DNA of 40,284 nt from a virus. The DNA lies in IMG/VR virus record IMGVR_UViG_3300037193_000788, positions 1 to 40,284 of that record; one strand, 5' to 3'. The translations under genes and the position numbers were made by a program. The notes under the pieces are model-generated. The model was not told where the DNA came from. It saw only the letters and a list, made by a program, of their open reading frames with translations, and did no database searches. Shown here one piece after another: positions 30,130-37,266 of the stretch (position 1 is the first letter of the stretch; the number at the start of each line of letters is the position of its first letter).

Positions 30130-30300
30130 TTATTGCAACGTTTGCGGGCCTTCGTCTTCCGCCACCAGTCCAACTATTTGCATCGGCATCAGTGCCTGCG
30201 CTATCAGATACTGCGATTCAGCAATGGATGTCATCGCCTCGATCAGACCTTTGTTTGTCTCGATCAGCTTCTCCAGTAGTGCTAGTTCTTGGTCAGTCAT
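30130..30300 (-). CDS. Small helical protein, 56 aa
   Basis: I start at ATG 30300, which overlaps the stop of the HTH gene (TGATG); an earlier in-frame ATG lies inside that gene. The sequence is one or two amphipathic helices (MTDQELALLEKLIETNKGLI, MTSIAESQYLIAQAL) and an acidic end. The function is unknown. Confidence 0.55.
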   Translation of the reverse strand: MTDQELALLEKLIETNKGLIEAMTSIAESQYLIAQALMPMQIVGLVAEDEGPQTLQ

Positions 30301-30533
30301 CACTCCATCCCTCCCCATTTACGCAGTTCCTTCGCCGGCAGACCGGTAAGGTCGTGCAGTGCGAGCAAAAGCTTTGCGCTGATACCGATTCTCTTGCTGC
30401 GAACCCCGCATATCTGCGACCGGTGGCAATGCAGCGCCTTTGCTAGCTGGTTGTCTGATTCGAAGTTCATCATTTCCAAGACTCGATTCATGAGCGCATT
30501 TGGCTTGTAGGACGGGTTATCTAGCGCCTTCAT
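30300..30533 (-). CDS. Helix-turn-helix protein, 77 aa (paralogue A)
   Basis: ATG 30533 has AGGTG upstream; GTG 30542 is an alternative coupled start. The segment DNQLAKALHCHRSQICGVRSKRIGISAK reads as a Cro-like helix-turn-helix, followed by LLLALHDLTGLPAKELRKWGGM. The same arrangement is found in the protein encoded at 34289-34678, so the two are paralogues. Probably a DNA-binding regulator in the early operon. Confidence 0.62.
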   Translation of the reverse strand: MKALDNPSYKPNALMNRVLEMMNFESDNQLAKALHCHRSQICGVRSKRIGISAKLLLALHDLTGLPAKELRKWGGME

Positions 30534-30538
30534 GGCGG

Positions 30539-30781
30539 TCACCTGAGCCTGTGAACGGTAGTTCCAGTGATGCCCGACGGCAGCTCCTGCTTCGGCTCAA
30601 GAAAACCGCCGACCTTCTTGCCGGTCACCTTCGCATGCTCAACTTCCACCTTTGCGCTATTCACCATGACCTGCGCCAAGTCAGAAATACATGCCGCCTT
30701 TTCCACGCTAAGAGTTCCGTTCTTTACGCCATCCAGAGCATCAAAAAGCACCGCCCGCAGGTCTTCAATCGTCTTGCTCAT
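30539..30781 (-). CDS. Conserved-type early phage protein, 80 aa
   Basis: The protein opens MSKTIEDLRAVLFDALDGVK and continues with EKAACISDLAQVMVNSAKVEVEHAKVTGKK. This helical pattern is frequent in betaproteobacterial and other phages next to HTH regulators. Its function is not known to me. It overlaps both neighbours by four bases. Confidence 0.62.
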   Translation of the reverse strand: MSKTIEDLRAVLFDALDGVKNGTLSVEKAACISDLAQVMVNSAKVEVEHAKVTGKKVGGFLEPKQELPSGITGTTVHRLR

Positions 30782-31407
30782 TTTTCCGTCCTCCTATTGA
30801 TTTGCCGGTTCAATGCCCCGCGCAGTTGAATCAGCTCTGCAAGCTCTTTCGGCAGCCTGTGGACCGTGTTCCGGCGCATCAGCTCAGCGCGGGTGATGCA
30901 TTCCAAGTTCTCGATATCGATGTTTTTCTTGTCGCCGTCCTTGAACACCACGGCGCAGCCAGCCGGAACCGGGCCGTTGTGTTGCTCCCAAAGTAGAACG
31001 TGAACCATGACCCAATCCACTTTTTTATTCCTGGTATCAGAAACTTTTCGATACACGTAGCCGTCGCTGTCAATGCGCTCTGAGCCGATTGGTTTCCACG
31101 TCTGCGGGAAATTCCCGGGCTTAAATCTGGTTTCCTTACCGCCAATGTCCAAGCCCTTCATGCCCTTGTTCCAGGTTGCGCATCCCTTCTGAAAGCGATT
31201 TGCAACGCTCTTTGGCCCGGTCAACCGCTCCACGGCCTGCGCTCTAATCAACTCCGGAGACTTCTTCAAGCCCATCGAAACGGCCTTGTTGTAGATGCAC
31301 TTAATAGACCGGTCGAACATCGCGCAAAGCTCTGCGGTCAGAGTTGTCGCGTAAATTTCGCGCAGATTCGCCTCTTCTTCCTGTTTCCAGTAACGGCGTT
31401 TTTTCAC
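30778..31407 (-). CDS. HNH endonuclease-like protein with N-terminal Myb/SANT-like helices, 209 aa
   Basis: Residues 1-50 (RRYWKQEEEANLREIYATTLTAELCAMF) resemble a Myb/SANT-type DNA-binding unit. The centre has FKPGNFPQTWKPIG and YVYRKVSD. Residues 130-180 (VMVHVLLWEQHNGPVPAGCAVVFKDGDKKNIDIENLECI) match the HNH_3 core, in which His would be His135 and Asn that of NIDIENLE. It lies inside the operon in the same direction with four-base overlaps, unlike the two homing genes of this genome, so it is probably a resident phage gene. Confidence 0.75.
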   Translation of the reverse strand: MKKRRYWKQEEEANLREIYATTLTAELCAMFDRSIKCIYNKAVSMGLKKSPELIRAQAVERLTGPKSVANRFQKGCATWNKGMKGLDIGGKETRFKPGNFPQTWKPIGSERIDSDGYVYRKVSDTRNKKVDWVMVHVLLWEQHNGPVPAGCAVVFKDGDKKNIDIENLECITRAELMRRNTVHRLPKELAELIQLRGALNRQINRRTEK

Positions 31408-31628
31408 TTCTCAACCCTCCGAAATATCTCCAGTTGATCCCGCCATGCCATCCGCTTCAAAATCACTTCCTCTGCTGCTCTGTCGTACTGCTTACACTCT
31501 CGCCGGTAGAGGTAGCTGAAAAACTCGCCTGACTTCGCGTCCCGCTTGCATTGGCCTAAGCCTTCGTTTGCGTGCTTTGGATGCTCCCGAAGCGTGATGT
31601 GCTTGCAGTCAATGCAGCGGGCGGTCAT
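31404..31628 (-). CDS. Small Cys-rich protein, probably zinc-binding, 74 aa
   Basis: Cys5, Cys8 (CIDCKH), Cys27 (GQCKRD) and Cys45 (RRECKQY) can form one zinc site. The rest is basic and helical. Small zinc-knuckle proteins like this are common in phage early operons with nin-type genes. The role is unknown. Confidence 0.62.
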   Translation of the reverse strand: MTARCIDCKHITLREHPKHANEGLGQCKRDAKSGEFFSYLYRRECKQYDRAAEEVILKRMAWRDQLEIFRRVEK

Positions 31629-32398
31629 TCGGCAGTGTTCTTTCCATACGCTGCGACCTTCGCGGCAATTTCTTGCTTTCGCTTGGCCTCGGCCTCACGT
31701 TGTGCCTCAAGCTCTGCCGCACGGCGTTCTGCAGCAGCAGTCCATGCGTCCTTCATCTTTGCCATTTCCGCTTTCAGCCTTGTCAGGCCCTCAGGGCACA
31801 TCTCGGTTATGGCCTTGCCGTCCTTGCCAATGTGATGCGGAAGTAGCGCATGCGCAGTTGGGGCAGGAAGTAGACCAGCGACAGTTGCCTTCTCAATCGC
31901 TGCCTCACGCCTCCCCACATCCCACCCAAGCGAGACATTCCAGGCAGCAGGCTTGCCAGCAATGCGGGCTGCATTCACAAGCCGGTTGTAAGCGTCCTTG
32001 AATGCAACCCGGGCGCCCACTTTCTCACCAAGCTGCAGCACGGGCGAGCAAATCGAAAACGCTTCTGCGGCTTCAGCAGTCCAAACAACGGTCTCAGCTT
32101 CGTCGCGGCTCGTAATGGCGATTGCCCATGCCTCGTCTGCACCAGGGCGACCGTCGCCCCCAGTCATGCCCTCAATTTGCTCAATCAGGTCGGCTGGTTT
32201 CGGAGTGAAGCGCCCGCGCTCCTTATGCAGGCAATGAGCGTTCAACGCAGCACGAACAACATCTAGTGGATAAGGAGCCATTGCGGCAAAAAACATACTC
32301 TTCGCCCCTCCGCTAATGATCTTGTTAGCGCCAACGCCGATCAGGTCGTATGCGTCGTCCAGCAATCTGGCGAACTCGTCAAAATCTTCGTTACGCAT
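31625..32398 (-). CDS. Probable replication accessory (helicase-loader-like) protein, 257 aa
   Basis: The N-terminal 90 residues (FARLLDDAYDLIGVGANKIISG, then FFAAMAPYPLDVVRAALNAHC, GRFTPKPADLIEQIEG) form a compact helical domain commonly found downstream of phage replication initiators, as with loader or P-type proteins. A long Ala/Glu/Lys coiled coil (215-250) closes it. It overlaps the initiator gene by eight bases. No ATP-binding motif is visible, so it is not a DnaC-type ATPase. Confidence 0.55.
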   Translation of the reverse strand: MRNEDFDEFARLLDDAYDLIGVGANKIISGGAKSMFFAAMAPYPLDVVRAALNAHCLHKERGRFTPKPADLIEQIEGMTGGDGRPGADEAWAIAITSRDEAETVVWTAEAAEAFSICSPVLQLGEKVGARVAFKDAYNRLVNAARIAGKPAAWNVSLGWDVGRREAAIEKATVAGLLPAPTAHALLPHHIGKDGKAITEMCPEGLTRLKAEMAKMKDAWTAAAERRAAELEAQREAEAKRKQEIAAKVAAYGKNTAE

Positions 32399-33191
32399 CT
32401 ATCGTCCTTCCATCGTCATTGCCGAACAGTCGTCGCTTCGCTTCTTCGTTCGCTGCCTTCTGGGCCGCTGCCAGATCCAACTGCGGCTTTGCAGGGGATG
32501 CACGTGCTTGTGGCGTATTCAGCTTTGCCCAATCGTTGCGAATGGCCCCCATGAACGCCTCATCCCAGCATGCATAGGTGTAACCCTTTGCTTTGCAAGC
32601 GCCAACGAAATTCTCGAAATGCCGCTCCAAGTGCGAATAGCCTTTTTCGACAGCCCAAGAACGGACACGCTCAGAAATGCAAAACCCGTCTGGCAATGGC
32701 GTCTTTGCAGGGGCTCGCGATTTTTTCGGCGCAGCCGCAGCGTCCGAGCCGGGCGCGATTTCCTCATTCAGCAATCCGGAATCAGAAGAGAGGGATTCAG
32801 GAATCAGACAATCAGGCGGATTCCCACCATGCTGATCTGGTGCTTGCACCGTGTTTGCACCGTGCTCGCATGGTGCTGGTATGGTGCTCGCCTTTTCGTC
32901 CTTGTGTGGACTCTGATGCTTACTGAATGCGAGCACCTGGATATAGCGCACACCAGAATGTTCATATCGCAGCAAAAAACCCGCTTGTTGAAGCTCATTC
33001 AGCGCAGCATCGACATCAACACTATCCGCAGGGAAGATAGCCATCTTGATCTTCTTTGGGCGGTCCTCAAGCCGTCCCGCTCGATCTGCAAGAGTCCACA
33101 GCCCAATGAACAAAAGACGCGTAGAAAACGGGAGCTCCACTAACTCTTCGTTGGTAAAAAATCCCGGTTTAATGTTTCTTGCGCGGGCCAT
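32391..33191 (-). CDS. Phage replication initiator-like protein, 266 aa
   Basis: I start at ATG 33191, overlapping the upstream stop (TAATG). The N-terminus MARARNIKPGFFTNEELVEL, then LPFSTRLLFIGLWTLADRAGRLEDRPKKIKM and ALNELQQAGFLLRYE, is the winged-helix start of replisome-organiser or O-like phage proteins. The C-terminal part (FENFVGACKAKGYTYACWDEAFMGAIRNDW) matches the usual primosome-interacting tail. It should bind the phage origin, possibly within its own gene. The middle (about 100-160) is a low-complexity linker. Confidence 0.78.
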   Translation of the reverse strand: MARARNIKPGFFTNEELVELPFSTRLLFIGLWTLADRAGRLEDRPKKIKMAIFPADSVDVDAALNELQQAGFLLRYEHSGVRYIQVLAFSKHQSPHKDEKASTIPAPCEHGANTVQAPDQHGGNPPDCLIPESLSSDSGLLNEEIAPGSDAAAAPKKSRAPAKTPLPDGFCISERVRSWAVEKGYSHLERHFENFVGACKAKGYTYACWDEAFMGAIRNDWAKLNTPQARASPAKPQLDLAAAQKAANEEAKRRLFGNDDGRTIDA

Positions 33192-33751
33192 TACACTGCT
33201 TCCTTCACAACCTTCAACTCTCCGCTCTCGATGAGCGAAACCAATAGAACAGCCAAATTCTCGTAGTCGTGGCAAACGGATGGAGTCGCCACAAGCAATG
33301 TCATCGTCGAGCCTGTCAACTTCCCGGAACGAACCAGCGCCGCAACCGTCAAACAGATATGCTTGTACTCGAATTGATTGCGCTCTTCCTTCGTCATCAT
33401 CCCGCCCTGGTCGAGGCGGTTGTGGCATCCGGGAAAATCTGGCGTAGAGCAGCAGAGCGCCATAGAAGTGGCGTCCGATGCTTTCTGTCCTTTGGCCTTC
33501 GAAAACCTGAGTTGATTGCTATGTGCCGCTTGGGTGTACCATCTCCATCTGCCGCAGCAGACGCAATTCAACGTGCGTACAGCAGCTAGGTACTCAGGCG
33601 AGCGGAATACGGGCTTCTCGTCCAGAATCACGCGCTGACGCAGTTTCTTTTCTCCGGACTTGAGCGCGGCTTTGTGGGATGTGCGGCGTAGAGGCGCCTT
33701 GCGCGCCAATGGCTTGCCGGGGGTTTTGAAGGTTGAGTTCCAGGTGTTCAT
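33191..33751 (-). CDS. YbcO-like HNH nuclease of the nin type, 186 aa
   Basis: ATG 33751 has GGAGG at the right distance and follows the ninB stop. Cys63/65/66, QAAHSNQLRFSKAKGQKASD (74-93) and ALCCSTPDFPGCHNRLDQG (98-116) match the Cys/His arrangement of DUF1364/YbcO proteins, a zinc-bound HNH nuclease family coded beside ninB in lambdoid phages. The N-terminus is very basic. A role in recombination or Holliday-junction processing is likely. Confidence 0.68.
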   Translation of the reverse strand: MNTWNSTFKTPGKPLARKAPLRRTSHKAALKSGEKKLRQRVILDEKPVFRSPEYLAAVRTLNCVCCGRWRWYTQAAHSNQLRFSKAKGQKASDATSMALCCSTPDFPGCHNRLDQGGMMTKEERNQFEYKHICLTVAALVRSGKLTGSTMTLLVATPSVCHDYENLAVLLVSLIESGELKVVKEAV

Positions 33752-33752
33752 G

Positions 33753-34184
33753 TCACGCCTCCGGATACTCAAGCCACACGCCGCGCTGGGCGAAATCAGT
33801 CTGCACAGCCTCGGCGTACTTGCTCAACTGCTCTTTGGTCATGAGCGATGTCACCGGCCAGCAGCGCATAGCAATCAGCTTTTGCTCATAGGTCAGCGGC
33901 TTGATTACAGCGTCGTAGGTCGTGCGGAATTCCTCGTCTTCAGCACGCAGGATCGGGATGCCGTGATGGAGCTTGCAGTACGATTTCCAACCAAGCTCAT
34001 CGTCCTCGCGAAGTTCGCGGGCAATCTGGGCATACCAGACATGAGTAATGGAGTTCTGCGGCAAGCTGCGGTCTTTTCCGGCCTTGATGTTCAGGCGTAG
34101 GAACTTGTGTTTGTTCCACAGGTCACGCAGCTCGCCCAAGGCACGTTGCAGCGAATCAGCACTATTGATGACAATCGCGCCCAT
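33753..34184 (-). CDS. ninB: NinB-like recombination protein, 143 aa
   Basis: The pattern KDRSLPQNSITHVWYAQIARELREDD, then GWKSYCKLHHGIPILRAEDEEFR and YEQKLIAMRCWPVTSLMTKEQLSKYAE, ending GVWLEYPEA, is that of lambda NinB (Orf), a single-strand-DNA and SSB-associated recombination mediator. Full length. The start has a GAGGTG site. Confidence 0.85.
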   Translation of the reverse strand: MGAIVINSADSLQRALGELRDLWNKHKFLRLNIKAGKDRSLPQNSITHVWYAQIARELREDDELGWKSYCKLHHGIPILRAEDEEFRTTYDAVIKPLTYEQKLIAMRCWPVTSLMTKEQLSKYAEAVQTDFAQRGVWLEYPEA

Positions 34185-34187
34185 TGT

Positions 34188-34286
34188 TCACCTCGCCTGA
34201 TCTACATCAGAACCTACTTCACGGAGTGCGGCAGAATTGTTATCGATGGAGAGTAATGTGCCCGGAATCGACTTAAACGCGCCCAT
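34188..34286 (-). CDS. Possible 32-aa protein before ninB
   Basis: ATG 34286 follows GTGAGGTAGCC and encodes MGAFKSIPGTLLSIDNNSAA followed by a short acidic end. Its stop lies three bases before the ninB ATG, and its last codons hold the ninB ribosome-binding site. The neat fit supports it; composition says little. Confidence 0.4.
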   Translation of the reverse strand: MGAFKSIPGTLLSIDNNSAALREVGSDVDQAR

Positions 34287-34288
34287 GG

Positions 34289-34678
34289 CTACCTCACGCG
34301 TGCTCTGGTGTCGAACTTCTCGCCCTCTGCCATGCCTAACAACTTGCGCATGTCGGCGAAAGATAGGCCGGTTTCCTCGTGCGCTAAAATCGCCATCGAA
34401 GCACTGAACTTACACACCCCGTGCCTGATCTTACTCAGAACAGGCGGTTGAACATCGAGCAGACGCGCAAGGGCTGCGTCGTTCTTCAGCTTGAGAGCGT
34501 CAAGCAGGTGATCCAGGAGCGGATGTGGGTTCTTTGCTGCCCCGAATTTGACGCCAGTGCGTAGAACTTCGTCGATTGCCGACGTATCCTCATTGTGAGC
34601 GCGCAGCTTTTCACGAGCCTGCATCAGCGCAATCGTCGCGGTCACGCACTGAGTATTGCTTACTGTTCCTGTTTCCAT
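34289..34678 (-). CDS. Helix-turn-helix protein, 129 aa (paralogue B)
   Basis: I start at ATG 34678, after GGGAGGGATGAG; the frame upstream is an artefact. Residues 70-115 (LKNDAALARLLDVQPPVLSKIRHGVCKFSASMAILAHEETGLSFADMRKLLGM) align with the HTH protein encoded at 30300-30533. The N-terminal half (QCVTATIALMQAREKLRAHNE) is a separate helical part. It may act as an early regulator. Confidence 0.62.
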   Translation of the reverse strand: METGTVSNTQCVTATIALMQAREKLRAHNEDTSAIDEVLRTGVKFGAAKNPHPLLDHLLDALKLKNDAALARLLDVQPPVLSKIRHGVCKFSASMAILAHEETGLSFADMRKLLGMAEGEKFDTRARVR

Positions 34679-34709
34679 CTCATCCCTCCCTAGATAACAA
34701 CAACGATAT

Positions 34710-34913
34710 TTAGAACTTCGGCGCCTTCCGCGCAGCGCGAGCGGCCTTTGCTGCACGCTTCTTGTGATTGATATACGTGCCTTGAATTCCGCTATTCCAA
34801 AACAACGTAGTGCGGATTCTGGAAACGTAGTTGGCAGTTGCGCGGCGACGCTTGTATGCATTAAAGGATTCGCCTTCTGCGCGCTCCGGACGAAGTAAAG
34901 TTCTCAATTCCAT
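34710..34913 (-). CDS. Small very basic protein, 67 aa
   Basis: The start has an AAGGGG site. The sequence is rich in Arg, Lys and Ala (MELRTLLRPERAEGESFNAYKRRRATANY ... KKRAAKAARAARKAPKF), suggesting binding to nucleic acid. No family is recognised. Confidence 0.55.
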   Translation of the reverse strand: MELRTLLRPERAEGESFNAYKRRRATANYVSRIRTTLFWNSGIQGTYINHKKRAAKAARAARKAPKF

Positions 34914-34925
34914 GTTGTTTCCCCT

Positions 34926-35108
34926 TTAAGCAGCCATTGCGGCCAAATACAGTTCGTTAGATTTGCGGAAATACGCACCCGCCCAGATGTGCCCCAGTTT
35001 TGAGTCGGCCGGATGCGGGCAGGCATCAATAGCCCCTTGTTCGGCGGCAGACTCAGCATCGGCTATAACAGCGGCGATTTCGGCATCGATTCGGATTAGC
35101 TCGGACAT
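34926..35108 (-). CDS. Small protein with a weak RMF-like end, 60 aa
   Basis: The first half is an Ala/Glu helix. The second (GAIDACPHPADSKLGHIWAGAYFRKSNE) has the Gly...Cys-Pro...Trp-x-x-Gly spacing of ribosome-modulation-factor-like phage proteins. A clearer member is encoded at 39266-39502. The match is weak. Confidence 0.48.
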   Translation of the reverse strand: MSELIRIDAEIAAVIADAESAAEQGAIDACPHPADSKLGHIWAGAYFRKSNELYLAAMAA

Positions 35109-35275
35109 GTCATCTTCCTAGCCGCAATATCAACCGCCTCGCCGAGTTTTCGAGTCGCGTCTCGATGCGCTGATTTGGCTGCCTTATCGCCATTTGACGC
35201 AATCATTTTTTTCTCTGTCTCGCGCCAGTAAAACGCACGCTGTACTACATATTGTTCGGGACTTGGTTTGTTCAT
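35096..35275 (-). CDS. Small early protein, 59 aa
   Basis: I take ATG 35275 (MNKPSPEQYVVQRAFYWRETEKK); the frame opens further upstream without a good site. Basic and helical (AAKSAHRDATRKLGEAVDIAARK). It overlaps the next gene by 13 bp. The function is unknown. Confidence 0.5.
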   Translation of the reverse strand: MNKPSPEQYVVQRAFYWRETEKKMIASNGDKAAKSAHRDATRKLGEAVDIAARKMTCPS

Positions 35276-35314
35276 TTCTCTATCCACCGTTTCTAATTCG
35301 ATTCGATTGACCAA

Positions 35315-35578
35315 TTACGTCCGCATCCGCATATGCGGCATCGCGCCATAGTTCACACGAGACGGAAAAAACATGGCCTGGTTATGTACCTGTGCGGGCC
35401 ATTCACTACGAGAGCGCCGACGCCTATCATTTCTACCAGTCGCAAAGTTCTTCGCCATTTCGCGCAGCTTTGCGCTGTGCGTCTTGTCGGCTTCTTTGCA
35501 TGCCTGATCAAACTCGAGGAATTCGTCTGCATTCATCAGTGTTTTCACGACGATGTGACGGGCTGGCTTCTTGTTCAT
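35315..35578 (-). CDS. Ribbon-helix-helix-like early protein, 87 aa
   Basis: The sequence VVKTLMNADEFLEFDQACKEADKTHSAKLREMAK (10-43) has the strand then two helices typical of ribbon-helix-helix proteins such as mobilisation or plasmid-copy regulators. A basic tail (GRNDRRRRSRSEW) follows. The start has AAGGAAGAAA. It is the first gene after cro and may regulate early transcription. Confidence 0.58.
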   Translation of the reverse strand: MNKKPARHIVVKTLMNADEFLEFDQACKEADKTHSAKLREMAKNFATGRNDRRRRSRSEWPAQVHNQAMFFPSRVNYGAMPHMRMRT

Positions 35579-35679
35579 GTTTCTTCCTTGTAAAAGTGCT
35601 GCAGTTGTTGTGTAAAAAAATGAATCGGTTCAATCAATCTCGAATTCTTCTGATCTGCCTCAATAACCTTTCTTTGGCA

Positions 35680-35713
35680 ACAAAATTGGGCGGCCCCGTA
35701 CTGGCGACCGCCC
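35680..35713 (-). terminator. Probable terminator after cro
   Basis: Minus strand: GGGCGG (35713-35708) pairs with CCGCCC (35693-35688), followed by AATTTTGTT. The T-tract is weak; a lambda tR1-like partial stop fits the place. The rest of the interval 35579-35721 shows nothing else. Confidence 0.5.
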
Positions 35714-35721
35714 GAAGTGCC

Positions 35722-35961
35722 TCAGGGAGAGATCTTTTTGCGACGGTCCGAATTTTTTCGGCGGGTAGCGCCTTTCTGTCCAAGAACACGCTCTCTATGC
35801 AAGTCGATCAAGCGGTTCCCGATTTCGAGGGAAGGCCGCATTCCTCTTTTTCTGTGCAAATAAGCGTTGATCGTCGGCTGCTTGCAAGGGACCAAGTCAG
35901 CCAATCCCTGTTGGGTCAGCCCAGTCGAAAGCAGCTCAGAAACTATTTTTTGCATGTCCAT
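35722..35961 (-). CDS. cro: Cro-like repressor, 79 aa
   Basis: Residues 8-45 (ELLSTGLTQQGLADLVPCKQPTINAYLHRKRGMRPS) are a Cro/Xre helix-turn-helix, followed by LEIGNRLIDLHRERVLG and a basic tail. It is transcribed from PR, divergent from the CI gene. The predicted transcript start (seven bases past the -10) coincides with its ATG, so the mRNA may be leaderless. A second in-frame ATG lies two codons on. Confidence 0.82.
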   Translation of the reverse strand: MDMQKIVSELLSTGLTQQGLADLVPCKQPTINAYLHRKRGMRPSLEIGNRLIDLHRERVLGQKGATRRKNSDRRKKISP

Positions 35962-35967
35962 GAATCC

Positions 35968-35996
35968 ATTATCACGTACGTGTTTGCATAAGTCAA
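35968..35996 (-). promoter_or_regulatory. Early promoter PR (leftward)
   Basis: Minus strand: TTGACT (35996-35991), 17-bp spacer, GATAAT (35973-35968). The -10 and -35 each overlap one 14-bp operator, so repressor binding would block RNA polymerase. Confidence 0.85.
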
Positions 35997-36053
35997 CACA
36001 TATGTGTTCGGCAGGGAAACACCAACGTGATTGCTAGCAAACACCAACGTGAT
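35971..36053. promoter_or_regulatory. Four tandem CI/Cro operators
   Basis: Related 14-bp sites occur at 35971-35984 (ATCACGTACGTGTT), 35995-36008 (AACACATATGTGTT, a perfect palindrome), 36018-36031 and 36040-36053 (both AACACCAACGTGAT, within an exact 18-bp direct repeat). Centre spacings are 24, 23 and 22 bp, about two helical turns. The two rightmost sites lie upstream of cI. Confidence 0.82.
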
Positions 36054-36077
36054 TGCGTTTTAAATTACATTCGTGAT

Positions 36078-36509
36078 ATGGATACTCTGGCTAAGCGCCT
36101 TGCGTGGGCGCGAGAAAAAAAGGGGATGACTCAGGGGCAACTGGCAAAGGCTGTCAAAGTCTCCCAATCAACAATAGGGAATCTTGAGGCAGGGATTCGA
36201 CTGACAAGCAGAAAGGTGGCTCTCATAGCAGATGTGCTTGAGGTTGATGCACTATGGCTTGCGGAGGGCGGTGCACGTTCACCAGAAAAGAGCGATCACA
36301 CACAACATGATGCCCCTGCCAAGCAAGTTGCTGTGAATGATACAGTTCACAACGTCGCGTTAGAAAGATTTCAACGCATAGCCTATATATATTGGCAATC
36401 AGACGAAGCTGGACAACGGCGGATTCTTCGGATGGCCGACAATGTCCAAAAGAGTTCTAAAAAGCATACTAGCGGCGAGCGACAAGAGGTTCTGGGTAAA
36501 CTTGTCTAA
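36078..36509 (+). CDS. cI: CI-like repressor without an autoprotease domain, 143 aa
   Basis: I start at ATG 36078 (MDTLAKRLAWAREKKGMTQG); an earlier GTG (36027) lies inside an operator. The N-terminal 70 residues are an Xre helix-turn-helix (MTQGQLAKAVKVSQSTIGNLEAG, then ALWLAEGG). The C-terminal 70 residues are helical (VALERFQRIAYIYWQSDEAGQRRILRMAD) and lack the S24 Ser/Lys peptidase motifs of lambda CI. It is divergent from cro across the operators. No strong promoter is seen, in keeping with activation by CI itself. Confidence 0.8.
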   Translation: MDTLAKRLAWAREKKGMTQGQLAKAVKVSQSTIGNLEAGIRLTSRKVALIADVLEVDALWLAEGGARSPEKSDHTQHDAPAKQVAVNDTVHNVALERFQRIAYIYWQSDEAGQRRILRMADNVQKSSKKHTSGERQEVLGKLV

Positions 36510-36654
36510 GTGGCATAGTGGTATCCTGGCGCGGGTTATCTCTGACAGAATCCCTCACGAAGCCAACCGTATCTATAAGGTCATCATCCGTCATCTTTTT
36601 GGCTAACTCCATTAACGCCGCCAACAGTTCTGCTCTATCTCGCTGCGTAAGCAT
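36469..36654 (-). CDS. Small helical protein converging on cI, 61 aa
   Basis: ATG 36654 follows GAGGAGTGGAT. The first half is a clear helix (MLTQRDRAELLAALMELAKK, then MTDDDLIDTVGFV); the second is disordered and overlaps the cI 3' end by 41 bp on the opposite strand. Its transcription could interfere with cI. The function is unknown. Confidence 0.5.
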   Translation of the reverse strand: MLTQRDRAELLAALMELAKKMTDDDLIDTVGFVRDSVRDNPRQDTTMPLRQVYPEPLVARR

Positions 36655-36832
36655 ATCCACTCCTCGCTATATGGTTAAGAATAAACCGTTACGGCTTAGT
36701 TGCATATTGGAATTGATACGAAATGTAAGAGCTGTATGTAAACACAGTGTACTGCAGATTCCACGGGAAAACCATGCGTAGAAGACTTAGTTTTTAGAGC
36801 AAGTTAACTAGAAATAGTTGCAACTACACTGA

Positions 36833-36879
36833 TACACGCGTGTAGCTGTTGCAGAGAGTGCTTAATTAGTACTCTCTGC
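36833..36879 (+). promoter_or_regulatory. Palindrome and 9-bp inverted repeat upstream of the Arc-like gene
   Basis: TACACGCGTGTA (36833-36844) is a perfect palindrome resembling the CI/Cro operators. GCAGAGAGT (36851-36859) and ACTCTCTGC (36871-36879) form an inverted repeat that ends three bases before the ATG at 36883 and so probably is the operator of that gene. Confidence 0.6.
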
Positions 36880-36882
36880 CCG

Positions 36883-37146
36883 ATGAAATACAGAGATATC
36901 GCACCCTATGGCTTGCGCCTGCAGCCAGACCTAAAAGCAAAACTTGATGCCGTTGTGCAAAAGAAAAAATCCAAAACACCGGACTGGTCGCTCAATTCTG
37001 AAATATCGCAGCGCTTGGAAGAGAGCTTTGCAGAGCGCAACCAACTGAAAGACTTTACAGACGGCGAGCTGATCGACGAGTTAATCCGCCGCTGGGGGCG
37101 CGATGGCGTGTATATTAGGCTTGGGAAAGATACTGACACCCCATGA
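36883..37146 (+). CDS. Arc-like ribbon-helix-helix DNA-binding protein, 87 aa
   Basis: The sequence YRDIAPYGLRLQPDLKAKLDAVVQKK followed by WSLNSEISQRLEESF (3-52) is the Arc/Mnt fold: a short beta strand and two helices, with SLNSEI in the usual place. A charged C-terminal helix follows. An inverted repeat abuts the ATG and no ribosome-binding site is visible, suggesting tight autorepression. It lies in the interval between CI and PL, where lysogeny genes are expected. Confidence 0.78.
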   Translation: MKYRDIAPYGLRLQPDLKAKLDAVVQKKKSKTPDWSLNSEISQRLEESFAERNQLKDFTDGELIDELIRRWGRDGVYIRLGKDTDTP

Positions 37147-37265
37147 ATATGCGATGCTGGAGGGCAAGGTTTTGGGTAATGTGTCGCGCCGCCTTGGGAG
37201 TGGCGGCGCGGGAACCAAGCCTTCTTTTAAGTCACTAATGGGAAGCAAAGATCTTTGATGTGGCG
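37147..37265. other. Gap with a strong GC hairpin
   Basis: CGCGCCGCC (37185-37193) pairs with GGCGGCGCG (37202-37210). A short T-tract follows 17 bases later on the plus strand, so it may be a weak terminator for the Arc-like gene. Two frames of about 30 codons cross it without support. Confidence 0.5.
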
Positions 37266-37266
37266 A

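Noticed and set aside
31998-33143. Plus-strand frames opposite the replication genes
   Set aside because: No domain, no ribosome-binding site, fully covered by well-supported minus-strand genes.
36017-36056. 18-bp direct repeat considered as a CRISPR array
   Set aside because: Only two copies with a four-base gap; they contain the CI/Cro operator motif.
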